From: Dehalococcoidia bacterium
GTDB lineage: Bacteria; Chloroflexota; Dehalococcoidia; E44-bin15
Direction of reading: 5' to 3'
DNA: 64,000 bases
NCBI GenBank assembly: GCA_041649635.1
Contig: JBAZMV010000001.1
Location: 496,001-560,000 of the forward strand
Positions 55,392 through 63,510 of this stretch are shown piece by piece (within the stretch, counting starts at the first letter, position 1; each line of letters starts with the position of its first letter). Below the pieces are notes generated by a model, which saw only the letters and a list, made by a program, of their open reading frames with translations, did no database searches and was not told where the DNA came from. The translations under genes and the position numbers were made by a program.

Positions 55392-57317
55392 ATGACAAAA
55401 CTGACCAACCTTTTCCAGCCTTTCGAGTTCGGAGGCGTCGAGTTGAAGAACCGCCTCGTCATGCTGTCCATGGACACGGGCTACGGCGACGACGGCTACG
55501 CCAGCGTGCGCGACCGCGAATACCTGGTAGCGCGGGCTAAAGGCGGCGCCGGGCTCATCATCACCGGCATGCTCATGCCCGGGAGCACCGGCGTACCGCT
55601 GCCGGGGCGGATATCGATACACGCCGACAGGTTCATCCCGGGGCTGAAGGAGACTACGGACGCCGTGCACGCCGCCGGTGCAAAGATAGCCCCCCAGATC
55701 GGCCTGCAATATTACTGGGCCCGCGCCGACGGCGAGAAGATCGAGGAGGTCGGGCCGTCCGAGGTGGCCACGCGCAAGAACTCAAAGCCGCGCGCGCTGA
55801 CCGTGGACGAGATACATCAAATCGTCGACGAGTACGCCGGGGGCGTCAGGCGCGCCCGCGATGCCGGCTTCGACGCCGTGGAGCTGCACTGCGGCATCGG
55901 CTACCTCATAGCGCGCTTCCTGTCGCCGGCGACGAATAAACGGACTGACGAGTACGGAGGCAGCTTTGAGAACAGGATGCGCTTCCTGCTGGAGATACTC
56001 GCATCGGCCAAAAAGAAAGCGGGGAACGATTTCCCCATAATCTGCCGCTTCTCCGCCGACGAGTTCATGGAGGGGGGCAATAAGCTTGACGACGGCAAGC
56101 GGATAGCGGTCGAGATGGAGAAGGCGGGGGTTGCCTGCCTCAACGTGGGGGCGGGGTGGCACGAGTGCCGCACACCTTTGATATATATGTCCGTGCCGCG
56201 CGGCAGCTTCGTCTACCTCGCGGAAGAAATCAAAAAAGTCGTCAACATCCCCGTCATCGCCGCCTACCGCATCAATAACCCGATACTTGCCGATTCGATA
56301 ATCGCGCAGGGCAAGGCCGACCTGGTGGGCATGGGGCGCGCGCTCCTGGCCGACCCGGAGATGCCGAACAAAGCGATGCAGGAAAGGTTCGACGACATCC
56401 GTCCGTGCATCGCCTGCAACTATTGTCTCGATAGGGTGATGCTCGGCGCGTCCGTGGCCTGCTCGGTGAACCCGCGCCTCGGCCATGAGTACGAGGAGCG
56501 GCCCGAACATGCCAAGAAGCCGAAGAAGGTCTTCGTCATCGGCGGGGGCCCGGGCGGCATGGAGGCCGCCATCGACGCGGCGAAGCTGGGGCACGATGTT
56601 ACTTTATACGACAAGGGCAATCGATTGGGGGGCAACCTGATACCCGCCGCGGCGCCTTCGTACAAGTGGGAGATCAACAACCTCATCGCCTACTACGAGA
56701 AGCAGCTTGAGAAAACGGGCGTAAAAGTTCAGCTCGACGCAGAGACCGACGAGGACACCATCGCTGAAGGAAAGCCGAACGCCGTTATCGTGGCCGCGGG
56801 CGCGCAACCAATCGTTCCGCCCGACTGGAGCCGCGACCTGCCCAACGTCATGACCGCCGTCCAGGTGCTGAGCGGCGAGAAAAAGGCCGCCGGGGAGAAG
56901 GTCGTGGTGGTGGGCGGCGGCCTGGTCGGCTGCGAGACAGCGGAGTATCTGGCGGAGCGGGGCAAGAAGGTAACCATCATCGAGATGCTGGACCGCATGG
57001 GCAGCGACATCGGCATAACCATAAGGTGGATAATCATGCAGCGCCTGCACAACGCCGGCGTGAAGTGGGTCACCGGCGCCAAGGTGGAGCAGATCACCGA
57101 GAGCCGCGTGCGCGCCAACAAGAAGTGCACCACGATCTTCTTCGATGCCGACAGCGTGGTGCTGGCCATGGGCATGAAGCCGAATGCCGGGTTTGCCGGA
57201 CGATTGAAACAGAAGTTCGGCGATAAGATCGATATCAAGTCCATCGGCGACTGCGTCGAGGCCGGCAAGATAGCCCAGGCCACCGAGGGCGGCTTCCTCG
57301 CGGCGTATGAGTTGTAA
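55392..57317 (+). CDS. Old-yellow-enzyme family Fe-S flavoprotein, paralogue
   Basis: A 641-residue enzyme with the same layout as 40939-43014: LFQPFEFGGVELKNRLVMLS, DAVELHCGIGYLIARFLSPA, DLVGMGRALLADPEMPNKAM, then CIACNYCLDRVMLGASVACS for the 4Fe-4S cluster, VFVIGGGPGGMEAAIDAAKL (FAD) and VVVVGGGLVGCETAEYLAER (NAD). Expected to reduce an activated C=C bond with NAD(P)H. The N-terminal VMLSMDTGY differs from the usual VMAPM region, so the substrate may differ from dienoyl-CoA. Followed 11 nt later by family A genes. Confidence 0.88.
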   Translation: MTKLTNLFQPFEFGGVELKNRLVMLSMDTGYGDDGYASVRDREYLVARAKGGAGLIITGMLMPGSTGVPLPGRISIHADRFIPGLKETTDAVHAAGAKIAPQIGLQYYWARADGEKIEEVGPSEVATRKNSKPRALTVDEIHQIVDEYAGGVRRARDAGFDAVELHCGIGYLIARFLSPATNKRTDEYGGSFENRMRFLLEILASAKKKAGNDFPIICRFSADEFMEGGNKLDDGKRIAVEMEKAGVACLNVGAGWHECRTPLIYMSVPRGSFVYLAEEIKKVVNIPVIAAYRINNPILADSIIAQGKADLVGMGRALLADPEMPNKAMQERFDDIRPCIACNYCLDRVMLGASVACSVNPRLGHEYEERPEHAKKPKKVFVIGGGPGGMEAAIDAAKLGHDVTLYDKGNRLGGNLIPAAAPSYKWEINNLIAYYEKQLEKTGVKVQLDAETDEDTIAEGKPNAVIVAAGAQPIVPPDWSRDLPNVMTAVQVLSGEKKAAGEKVVVVGGGLVGCETAEYLAERGKKVTIIEMLDRMGSDIGITIRWIIMQRLHNAGVKWVTGAKVEQITESRVRANKKCTTIFFDADSVVLAMGMKPNAGFAGRLKQKFGDKIDIKSIGDCVEAGKIAQATEGGFLAAYEL

Positions 57318-57328
57318 AGGGGCGACTA

Positions 57329-57787
57329 TTGAGTAAAGAACAAATAGCTAGCATTTCAAAACCGAAACTCCCGGGAAAAACTAAATTTGCGGCATGGTGG
57401 ATATTATCTTTGGGAATAATAGGTACTATTACGGCACTTATCATCTACAGTGTCGGTCCCATGAAAAAATCCGATGCCGAATGGGGTTTAGTGTACGGCG
57501 CTATTTTTCTTCTAGTAGTGGTTATAGGTATTTCATTTGTAATCCCCGGCTTCCTTTTTTTAATAAGGGCAAAACTTACCTGGATACTAGCTGTGATTAT
57601 TCTTTGTGCTGAACTTTCTGGCTTCATAGCGTGTGTCATATTTGTCTTTTATCGGTATACTCATCCATATCAGTACTCATTCGTATTCGGCATTGTCATT
57701 TATCTAGTGCCACTTGTACTTGCTATCATCGACAGGAAAAAATACTTCGAAATGCTCCGCCAGCGGGAATTGGAGAAGAAGCCATGA
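57329..57787 (+). CDS. Family A four-helix membrane protein
   Basis: A 152-residue protein: MSKEQIASISKPKLPGKTKF, AAWWILSLGIIGTITALIIY (helix 1), two central helices, YSFVFGIVIYLVPLVLAIID (helix 4) and RKKYFEMLRQRELEKKP. Start TTG 57329 with AGGGG 6 nt upstream; the 11 nt GACTATTGAGT around the start are shared with the 58556 gene. First of three tandem family A genes. Function unknown. Confidence 0.72.
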   Translation: MSKEQIASISKPKLPGKTKFAAWWILSLGIIGTITALIIYSVGPMKKSDAEWGLVYGAIFLLVVVIGISFVIPGFLFLIRAKLTWILAVIILCAELSGFIACVIFVFYRYTHPYQYSFVFGIVIYLVPLVLAIIDRKKYFEMLRQRELEKKP

Positions 57788-57795
57788 AAAAAGGT

Positions 57796-57882
57796 GCAGG
57801 AGAAATGTTCTCCTGCCGGGGTTTTAGGGGTGTCCCCTATCTTTTTTATTCTCCCCCAAGACTGGGGGACCTAGGGGGTTGA
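57796..57882 (+). repeat. Type R2 repeat supplying a ribosome-binding site
   Basis: GCAGGAGA...TCTCCTGC hairpin, TAGGGGTGTCCCCTA, CCCCCAAGACTGGGGG, then AGGGGGTTGA. The final AGGGGG (57873-57878) is exactly 7 nt before the ATG of the next family A gene. Confidence 0.8.
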
Positions 57883-57885
57883 CTC

Positions 57886-58344
57886 ATGAGCGAAGGGCAA
57901 AGCGCTACTCCAGTAAAAGTTAAGCTCCCGGTTAAAACCAAGATTGCCATTTGGTGGTTAATCGTAGGGAGCCTGGCTGCATTAGTGGCCTTGATAACAA
58001 TATTAGTAATCAACGCAACCGGTGATTGCTGGACAGAGCAATGTGGCGCTGCCCGGGCTTTCATAGTGATTTTTATTCCTGCAGGCATAGCGATAGAACT
58101 GTTGATTCTTCTTCCTGTCTTTATACTTGGCGAGAAAAACGCGTGGAGTTGGCGAATTTCCACAGGCCTTATTTCCGTTTACGCAACCGTTGCTATTATC
58201 TGCGGTTTTTCCGATCCGCCATCGGTTTTCTTTAATATACTATTGGGACTAGGTATTATGATGCTGGTTCCATTGTTCCTTCTAATTCTGGATCGAAAGA
58301 ACTACTCTAAGGTAGTACGCCAGCAGGAGTTGGAGAAAAAGTAG
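57886..58344 (+). CDS. Family A four-helix membrane protein
   Basis: A 152-residue protein: MSEGQSATPVKVKLPVKTKI, AIWWLIVGSLAALVALITIL (helix 1), AFIVIFIPAGIAIELLILLP (helix 2), two more helices and LFLLILDRKNYSKVVRQQEL at the end. Its ribosome site AGGGGG lies in the preceding dispersed repeat. Function unknown; middle member of the tandem triplet. Confidence 0.73.
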   Translation: MSEGQSATPVKVKLPVKTKIAIWWLIVGSLAALVALITILVINATGDCWTEQCGAARAFIVIFIPAGIAIELLILLPVFILGEKNAWSWRISTGLISVYATVAIICGFSDPPSVFFNILLGLGIMMLVPLFLLILDRKNYSKVVRQQELEKK

Positions 58345-58345
58345 T

Positions 58346-58552
58346 GCAGGAGAGTATCTCCTGCCTGGGTTTTAGGGGTGTCCCTTATTTCTTTTCAATT
58401 CCCCCAAGACTGGGGGATACAGGGGGTTGAACGAGATTCTTCGCGGAGTTTACACTGAGCGCAGCGAATGTGCTCAGAATGACAACGGCCTCTGGATTGC
58501 CCGATCAAGTCGGGCAATGACAGTAATGAAATTGGGGGATACAGGGGGTTGA
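58346..58552 (+). repeat. R2 repeat plus partial copies before the third family A gene
   Basis: A complete R2 copy at 58346-58430 (GCAGGAGAGTATCTCCTGC; TAGGGGTGTCCCTTA; CCCCCAAGACTGGGGG; AGGGGGTTGA), then a GATTCTTCGCGGAG/AATGTGCTCAGAATGAC piece, a TGCCCGATC/GTCGGGCA palindrome, and a short copy GGGGGATACAGGGGGTTGA (58534-58552). The last AGGGGG is 7 nt before the TTG start at 58556. Confidence 0.75.
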
Positions 58553-58555
58553 CTA

Positions 58556-59011
58556 TTGAGTGAAGAACAGCAGGTCGATAAAACAAAGTTAAAACTCCCT
58601 ACAAAAACCAGGATTGCAGTGTGGTGGCTGATAATAGTCGGTTTAGCCTTAACATTATTGGCTATCGTATATATGTTCGCGCTATTTCTTCAATGTCTGT
58701 GGAGTAGCCCATCTAATAGTGGTCTTACATATGTCATGATGCTATTTGGTGGCGCATTCACATTAATTTCAGGCATTCTTCCCCTGAAAAGAAATAAACT
58801 GGCTTGGAAATTCTCCGTAGGCGTTCTCGTTATTGCTATGATTTGTTCCATAGGAGGTTATTTATATTTATCAATGGATCCTGGTGGTTTCTCAAAGACG
58901 CTTATCATTATCCTTGCGGGTCTTATCATTTACTTAGCGCCTTTGATCCTCATCATTCTCGACCGAAAGAACTATTCTGAAATGCTCCGCCAGCGGGAGA
59001 AAGAATTGTAA
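58556..59011 (+). CDS. Family A four-helix membrane protein
   Basis: A 151-residue protein: MSEEQQVDKTKLKLPTKTRI, AVWWLIIVGLALTLLAIVYM (helix 1), three further helices and LILIILDRKNYSEMLRQREK. Start TTG 58556; AGGGGG from the upstream repeat is spaced 7 nt. Third of the tandem triplet, followed by repeat DNA and a PHP-family gene. Function unknown. Confidence 0.72.
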   Translation: MSEEQQVDKTKLKLPTKTRIAVWWLIIVGLALTLLAIVYMFALFLQCLWSSPSNSGLTYVMMLFGGAFTLISGILPLKRNKLAWKFSVGVLVIAMICSIGGYLYLSMDPGGFSKTLIIILAGLIIYLAPLILIILDRKNYSEMLRQREKEL

Positions 59012-59029
59012 TGAATGTCATTGCGAGGA

Positions 59030-59140
59030 GTCCTTCCATGATATTGAGGTATATGGAAGGACGACGCGGCAATCTAATCGCTTGTATGCAACTTACTATG
59101 AGATTGCTTCGTCCTTCCACGGAAGGACTCGCAATGACAG
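59030..59140. repeat. R3 hairpin and flanking repeat pieces
   Basis: GTCCTTCCAT...ATGGAAGGAC (59030-59062), 10-bp arms, preceded by ATTGCGAGG, and a second GTCCTTCCACGGAAGGAC palindrome at about 59111-59128 followed by GCAATGACAG. Same elements at 38.07, 40.69 and 52.75 kb. Confidence 0.7.
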
Positions 59141-59150
59141 GATTGATTAT

Positions 59151-59900
59151 ATGCTAATCGATCTTCACACTCACACCAACCCTCTCTCCTACGACAGCGA
59201 CCTGTCCGCGGATGAGCTCATCGTCGCGGCCAAGGAAGCCGGGCTGGACGGCATCTGCCTCACCGAGCACGACGCCTTCTGGAGCGAGGCCGAGGTCGAG
59301 GCGCTGCGAGTTAAGCACCAGTTCCCCGTCTTCGCCGGCGCCGAGCTCAATACGGAGGAGGAACACCTTATAGTATTCGGCCTCAAGCAGTGGCTTATCG
59401 GCATGAGCCGCGCCGATTTCGTCATCGAGAAGGTGAGGGAGTTCAACGGGGCGGTTGTCATCGCCCATCCCTTCCGCCGCAAGATACTGCGCGGCAGCGA
59501 CGACCCCGGCGGCGAGCGCTTCAATCGGGAACTGGACAAGGCCTGCGCCAATCCCCTGTTCTCTAAAGTCGACGCACTCGAGACACAGAACGCCCACGGC
59601 AACGAGCGCGAGAACAGCTTCTCAACTGAGCTGGCGCGTCGCCTCAAGCAACGCACCACAGGAGGCACCGACGCGCACGAGATAGCCGACGTCGGGCATG
59701 CGGCTACGTACTTCGAGCGGGAGATAAAGAGCCTCGACGAGCTCATCGCAGAGCTGAAGGACGGACGCTTCCGCGCACTCACGCCTGCCGAATGCCATCG
59801 CAAACTGAAACCGAGCAAGGCAAAACGTAGAAGTGAGGAATGGAAGGAAAAGTTCGAGCAGATGCGGCGGTCCGGGCTATACACAGAGTTCGGCGACTAG
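59151..59900 (+). CDS. PHP-domain phosphoesterase
   Basis: A 249-residue metal-dependent hydrolase of the PHP family: MLIDLHTHTNPLSYDSDLSA (HxH and Asp), GICLTEHDAFW (His-Asp), FAGAELNTEEEHL (Glu, His), VVIAHPFRRKIL and GGTDAHEIADVGHA. Substrates in the family range from histidinol phosphate to nucleic acid ends. I start at ATG 59151: an open frame to 59082 is made of dispersed repeat sequence. It ends 24 nt inside the convergent holA gene. Confidence 0.83.
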   Translation: MLIDLHTHTNPLSYDSDLSADELIVAAKEAGLDGICLTEHDAFWSEAEVEALRVKHQFPVFAGAELNTEEEHLIVFGLKQWLIGMSRADFVIEKVREFNGAVVIAHPFRRKILRGSDDPGGERFNRELDKACANPLFSKVDALETQNAHGNERENSFSTELARRLKQRTTGGTDAHEIADVGHAATYFEREIKSLDELIAELKDGRFRALTPAECHRKLKPSKAKRRSEEWKEKFEQMRRSGLYTEFGD

Positions 59901-60893
59901 CAGATCGAGCGCCAGATCGCCCTTCCAGATGCCCTGCTTGATGGAGATGTCCGTTTCCAGAATTTTGCGGTAGATCTGCTCCAGGCGCTCCATGGAGTAG
60001 CTGCGGCTCTGCTCAAGCGCCTTGTTCAGCACGAAATCGCTGGTTATCCCCATGCGCTTCCTGATCTCTATGCGGCTGCACTTCTGATTGACGAGGTCCT
60101 TGACCTCCACCAGCAATCGAACCTGGCGCGTTATCATGAACAGTATGTACGGGGCGGCGGCGCCTTCGTCCAGCATCTGCTGTAAAAGCGGAACCGCGGT
60201 CGCCGAGCGCCCCTCGATGAGCGCATCGACCATGGTGAAGATGTTGGCCTCGCGGGCGTAGCTCACCACTTCCTTTACATCCTTCTCCTCGATGCGCTTG
60301 CCGGCACAGTACAGTATCAGCTTATCGATCTCGCCGGCCAGCACCCACAGGTTGTCCCCGGCGTAGGTCGCCAGCATCCTGGCCGCCTCCGGCGATATGA
60401 CCCCGCCGCCGAGCTTTATCCTGTTGCGTATCCACTCGCCCAGCGCGGCGCCCTTGAGCTCGGCGTATTCCCGCACCGTAGCCAGCGGCGCGAGCCGCTT
60501 CAGGAGCAGGTTATCCTTCCGCACCGCGCCGTCGGTAAAGACCAGCACCGTGGTCGGCGGTATCCCGGGCAGGCTCTGCTTGAGCTCGCCCCACTCCGCG
60601 CGCCAGCCCTTCTTGGGCAGCGATTTCTCCTGCTCCTCGTCGCCGTCCGATTCCTTTGCCGTCCTGGCACCCTTCTCGAACCGCGATAGGAGCCCGTCAA
60701 CGATGACGAGACGGTGCGTTCCGAGGAAGGGCATGGCCTTGCAGGCATCGAGAAGCTGTCCCGGAGCCACCTGCTTTCCGTCGAACTCCGTGGTGTTGGT
60801 GGCCAGCGCCTCGCGGTCGCCAAGCTCGTCCTTGATGCGGTTCAGCTCTTCCTTCAGGGAGAATTCATCGTGGCCGTAGAGAACGTATATCAC
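59877..60893 (-). CDS. holA: DNA polymerase III delta subunit
   Basis: A 338-residue clamp-loader subunit: IYVLYGHDEFSLKEELNRIK, MPFLGTHRLVIVDGL, TTVLVFTDGA, LATYAGDNLWVLAGEIDKLI and VSYAREANIFTMVDALIEGR, with the C-terminal collar helices ending MERLEQIYRKILETDISIKQ. It opens the beta clamp for loading. A charged insertion (KSDGDEEQEKSLPKK-like, about residues 80-95) is specific to this copy. The 3' end overlaps the PHP gene tail to tail. Confidence 0.9.
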   Translation of the reverse strand: MIYVLYGHDEFSLKEELNRIKDELGDREALATNTTEFDGKQVAPGQLLDACKAMPFLGTHRLVIVDGLLSRFEKGARTAKESDGDEEQEKSLPKKGWRAEWGELKQSLPGIPPTTVLVFTDGAVRKDNLLLKRLAPLATVREYAELKGAALGEWIRNRIKLGGGVISPEAARMLATYAGDNLWVLAGEIDKLILYCAGKRIEEKDVKEVVSYAREANIFTMVDALIEGRSATAVPLLQQMLDEGAAAPYILFMITRQVRLLVEVKDLVNQKCSRIEIRKRMGITSDFVLNKALEQSRSYSMERLEQIYRKILETDISIKQGIWKGDLALDLLVAELCV

Positions 60894-60976
60894 GACCCTA
60901 TTCTACCCCATCACCGATAGGGCGGCTAGACCCAAGCCGCAAATGTGGTATCATAATCACATATTGGGGACAACGT

Positions 60977-61474
60977 ATGAGCGAAGAGCAAGGGAAATCT
61001 AAGCGATGGTATAAGAACCGGCGATTGATCATTCAATGGTTTTTCGCTATATTGATTCTTTGCATAATAGCTTTTGTTATTTATTCGGGAACACATGCAC
61101 AATATGGGACCAGCTGTGACGGTTACTATTGTATCGAGGACAAGATACTTGATGCAGTCGCGCATTATCAATCCAAACACAACGGCTTTCTTCCTATTCT
61201 GAACGGCACCTACACAAACGCTAACTGCTCAAATTGCAATGTGATTAATATCAGTACCCTGCTCGTCACAAACGGCGGGTTGCTGCAAAGACTCCCTGTC
61301 GTCCTTAACCTTAGCGCCAGCGGCAACGACAACTGCGGCGGCAACGCCAGTCTAGGATGCAGTACCGATGCCAGTTACATCTGGATAGTCGACGCTAATG
61401 GAAACGTATTCTCATACTGCGCCGGAGCCGGCTGTACAACCAACAATTCCGGCTATCAGGATGTGTGGCCGTGA
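60977..61474 (+). CDS. Family B membrane-anchored cysteine-rich protein
   Basis: A 165-residue protein: MSEEQGKSKRWYKNRR, one helix (IIQWFFAILILCIIAFVIYS), then the exterior domain: ILDAVAHYQSKHNGFLPILN, ANCSNCNVINISTLL, NDNCGGNASLGCSTDASYIW, FSYCAGAGCTTNNSGYQDVW P. Six conserved Cys follow the order CxxC, NC-GC, YC-C. N-terminal helix closely matches the 28223 gene on the other strand. First of four tandem family B genes; function unknown. A prepilin cleavage motif is absent. Confidence 0.74.
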   Translation: MSEEQGKSKRWYKNRRLIIQWFFAILILCIIAFVIYSGTHAQYGTSCDGYYCIEDKILDAVAHYQSKHNGFLPILNGTYTNANCSNCNVINISTLLVTNGGLLQRLPVVLNLSASGNDNCGGNASLGCSTDASYIWIVDANGNVFSYCAGAGCTTNNSGYQDVWP

Positions 61475-61483
61475 TATCGAGAC

Positions 61484-61577
61484 GTAGGGGCAGACCTGCG
61501 TGTCTGCCCGTCGCGGGCGAACACATAGGTTCGCCCCTACCCGGTGCCCAATGTATTCGGGGATAGCAGGGGGTTGA
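61484..61577 (+). repeat. Type R1 palindrome with ribosome-site tail
   Basis: GTAGGGGCAGACC...GTTCGCCCCTAC (61484-61540), then CCGGTGCCC, GTATTCGGGGATAGC and AGGGGGTTGA. AGGGGG (61568-61573) is 7 nt before the next gene's ATG. Confidence 0.8.
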
Positions 61578-61580
61578 TGC

Positions 61581-62102
61581 ATGAGCGAAAATCAAGAAAA
61601 AACCAGGAGGTGGTACAAGAAATTCTTCGATGAGCGTGAGGATGTAGATTCCTTTATCTGGATAGTTTTAGCCATATTGCTTGCTGTAGCCATTGTAACC
61701 ATCGTGGCAACCGGCAAATGTGAAACAAAGCTAGATGAAAAAGCTCGTAGCTACCTCACTGTTAGCGACGAAATTAAAAACGCTATCGCCCAGTATTGTT
61801 CTGACCACAACGGTTTGCTCCCGACATTAAACGGTACTTACACAAATGCTGAATGCCCAAACTGCAGTGTGATAAACATGAGCGCCTTACTCGTCGAAAA
61901 TGGTGGCCTGCTGCGCGAGGCTCCAAAGGGGCTCAACCTTAGTCCAAGCGGCAAGGACAACTGCGGCGGCAACACAAGTTTGGGATGCAGTTCTGCTAAC
62001 AGTTATATCTGGATAGTCAATAATGATGGAGTCGTATTCTCGTACTGTGCCGGAGCAGGATGCACAACCAACAACACCGGCTATCAGGATGTGTGGCCGT
62101 GA
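61581..62102 (+). CDS. Family B membrane-anchored cysteine-rich protein
   Basis: A 173-residue protein: MSENQEKTRRWYKKFFDERE, one helix (SFIWIVLAILLAVAIVTIVA), then DEIKNAIAQYCSDHNGLLPT, AECPNCSVINMSALLVENGG, GKDNCGGNTSLGCSSANSYI, VFSYCAGAGCTTNNTGYQDV WP. It has an extra Cys in AQYCSD. Its ribosome site is provided by the R1 repeat. The stop overlaps the GTG start of the next member. Confidence 0.74.
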   Translation: MSENQEKTRRWYKKFFDEREDVDSFIWIVLAILLAVAIVTIVATGKCETKLDEKARSYLTVSDEIKNAIAQYCSDHNGLLPTLNGTYTNAECPNCSVINMSALLVENGGLLREAPKGLNLSPSGKDNCGGNTSLGCSSANSYIWIVNNDGVVFSYCAGAGCTTNNTGYQDVWP

Positions 62103-62590
62103 GTAAAGAACAAGGGAAATCTAAAAGATGGTATAAAAACTGGCGTGTATACTTATTTCTGCTAATTATCCTACTGATCATAGCTTCCCTATGGGTCATG
62201 TCCATAGGGGGATCAGTGAGCCCCAGACTAGAGAACATATACGACAATGCTAAGGAAGAACTGCGTAACGCCGTGAATGATTATCAAAACCAAAACAATG
62301 GAACTCTGCCCACGATTAACGGGACTGTAACTATAAATGGCTCGGCTTATGAAATAATAAATATCTGTTCACTCTTAGCTTCGCAAGGCGGGACACTGAA
62401 ATATTTGCCAGATAGCTGTATCAGCATCAATGGTTCCGACAATGACAACTGCGATGCTGGCTGTACAGGATGTTGGGAATATTCCCATTATATCTGGGCG
62501 GTAGATGATGAAGGCAATGTTTATTCAACCTGCGTCGGAAAATATTGTAACGCCAGCGGCGTCGACAGATACCAGGATGTGTGGCCATGA
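62099..62590 (+). CDS. Family B membrane-anchored cysteine-rich protein, B2 subtype
   Basis: A 163-residue protein: (V)SKEQGKSKRWYKNWR, one helix (VYLFLLIILLIIASLWVMSI), then AKEELRNAVNDYQNQNNGTL, INICSLL, DNDNCDAGCTGCWEYSHYIW, AVDDEGNVYSTCVGKYC and YQDVWP. GCTGC and AVDD are shared with the C-terminal domain of the 31323 gene, defining a B2 subtype. The start is GTG 62099, overlapping the previous TGA by 4 nt; upstream in-frame ATG 62060 would lie inside the previous gene's conserved tail. Confidence 0.73.
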   Translation: MSKEQGKSKRWYKNWRVYLFLLIILLIIASLWVMSIGGSVSPRLENIYDNAKEELRNAVNDYQNQNNGTLPTINGTVTINGSAYEIINICSLLASQGGTLKYLPDSCISINGSDNDNCDAGCTGCWEYSHYIWAVDDEGNVYSTCVGKYCNASGVDRYQDVWP

Positions 62591-62599
62591 TATCGAGAC

Positions 62600-62690
62600 G
62601 TAGGGGCAGGTCTTGCCCTGCCCGTTGCGGGCGACCACGAGGGTCGCCCCTACCCGGTGACCGCTGTACGGGGAAACGGCAGGGGGTTGA
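62600..62690 (+). repeat. Type R1 palindrome with ribosome-site tail
   Basis: GTAGGGGCAGGTC...GGGTCGCCCCTAC (62600-62653), CCGGTGACC, GTACGGGGAAACGGC and AGGGGGTTGA; AGGGGG (62681-62686) is 7 nt before ATG 62694. Confidence 0.8.
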
Positions 62691-62693
62691 TTC

Positions 62694-63197
62694 ATGAGCG
62701 AAAAGCAAGGCAAACCGACGGAGAAATCGAGAGACTTTCTTACAATTATATTAGTCTTTGTTACTATCATAGCTATTCTTTTAGCTGTATTCTTGTCCCC
62801 TGACACAGTGTTTGATGGGCCACCACCCGACTGTCAAGACTGTGCCTACAACACAAACCACGATGAACTCAAGAATGCAATCGCAGAGTATGCATCAAGG
62901 AACGAGGGGGCACTCCCGATCTTAAACGGCTCTTACACAGTTACCGAGTGCTCAAATTGCTCTGTAATTAATATCAGCGCTGTGCTCGTCGCAAACGGCG
63001 GGATGTTACGGAAAGTGCCAGACAGTTGCAACCTGAGTAGCACAGGCAACGACAACTGTTGCGGCAACGCAGACGTTGGATGCAGTAATAAAGGTAGTTA
63101 TGTCTGGCTAACAGACATCTACGGAAATGTATTCTCATACTGTGCCGGAACGGGATGCACAACCAACGACTCCGGCTATCAGAATGTATGGCCATGA
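62694..63197 (+). CDS. Family B membrane-anchored cysteine-rich protein
   Basis: A 167-residue protein: MSEKQGKPTEKSRDF, one helix (LTIILVFVTIIAILLAVFLS), then DELKNAIAEYASRNEGALPI, TECSNCSVINISAVLVANGG, TGNDNCCGNADVGCSNKGSY, VFSYCAGTGCTTNDSGYQNV WP. Closest in its exterior domain to the B part of the 29257 fusion. Its ribosome site lies in the preceding R1 repeat. Last of the tandem series. Confidence 0.74.
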   Translation: MSEKQGKPTEKSRDFLTIILVFVTIIAILLAVFLSPDTVFDGPPPDCQDCAYNTNHDELKNAIAEYASRNEGALPILNGSYTVTECSNCSVINISAVLVANGGMLRKVPDSCNLSSTGNDNCCGNADVGCSNKGSYVWLTDIYGNVFSYCAGTGCTTNDSGYQNVWP

Positions 63198-63212
63198 GTG
63201 AAGAGGCATTCC

Positions 63213-63446
63213 GTAGGGGCAGGTCTTGTGTCTGCCCGACGTGGGCGAACACATAGGTTCGCCCCTACCCGGTGACCAATGTATTCGGGGATAGCAGGGG
63301 GTTGATAGAGATTGCCACGCTTCGCTCGCAATGACGGTTGAATGTCGGGTTGCGTAGGGGCGCTGCTTGCCGCGCTATTTTTACCGGGCAGGGCAAGCCC
63401 TGCCCCTACACGGTGACCGTCGTACGGGAAAACGTCAGGGGGTTGA
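63213..63446 (+). repeat. Two successive R1 repeats with no gene between or after
   Basis: R1 at 63213-63268 with tail to AGGGGGTTGA (about 63306), a short GATTGCCACGCTTCGCTCGC piece, then R1 at 63354-63409 with tail CGGTGACC and AGGGGGTTGA (about 63446). The ribosome-site tails here face no start codon in frame with a recognisable gene. Nothing else is seen in 63198-63510. Confidence 0.75.
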
Positions 63447-63510
63447 CTATCTCCCAAGACAACCTCAAAATGTGGTGAGCAAATACTGCTTTTTGTAATC
63501 GGAGTCTTTC

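Noticed and set aside
59082..59150. N-terminal extension of the PHP protein
   Set aside because: The extra codons are made of a dispersed CCTTCCACGGAAGG/GCAATGACAG repeat; ATG 59151 gives the normal family start.
60977..63197. Type IV pilins or pseudopilins
   Set aside because: The exterior pattern is pilin-like, but there is no Gly-Phe/Met-x4-Glu prepilin processing site before the helix and no assembly ATPase or peptidase gene in the window; kept as unassigned family B.
61484..63446. CRISPR-like regularly spaced repeats
   Set aside because: The repeats are long imperfect palindromes 0.1-1.1 kb apart with genes between them, not short repeats with uniform spacers, and no cas gene is present.
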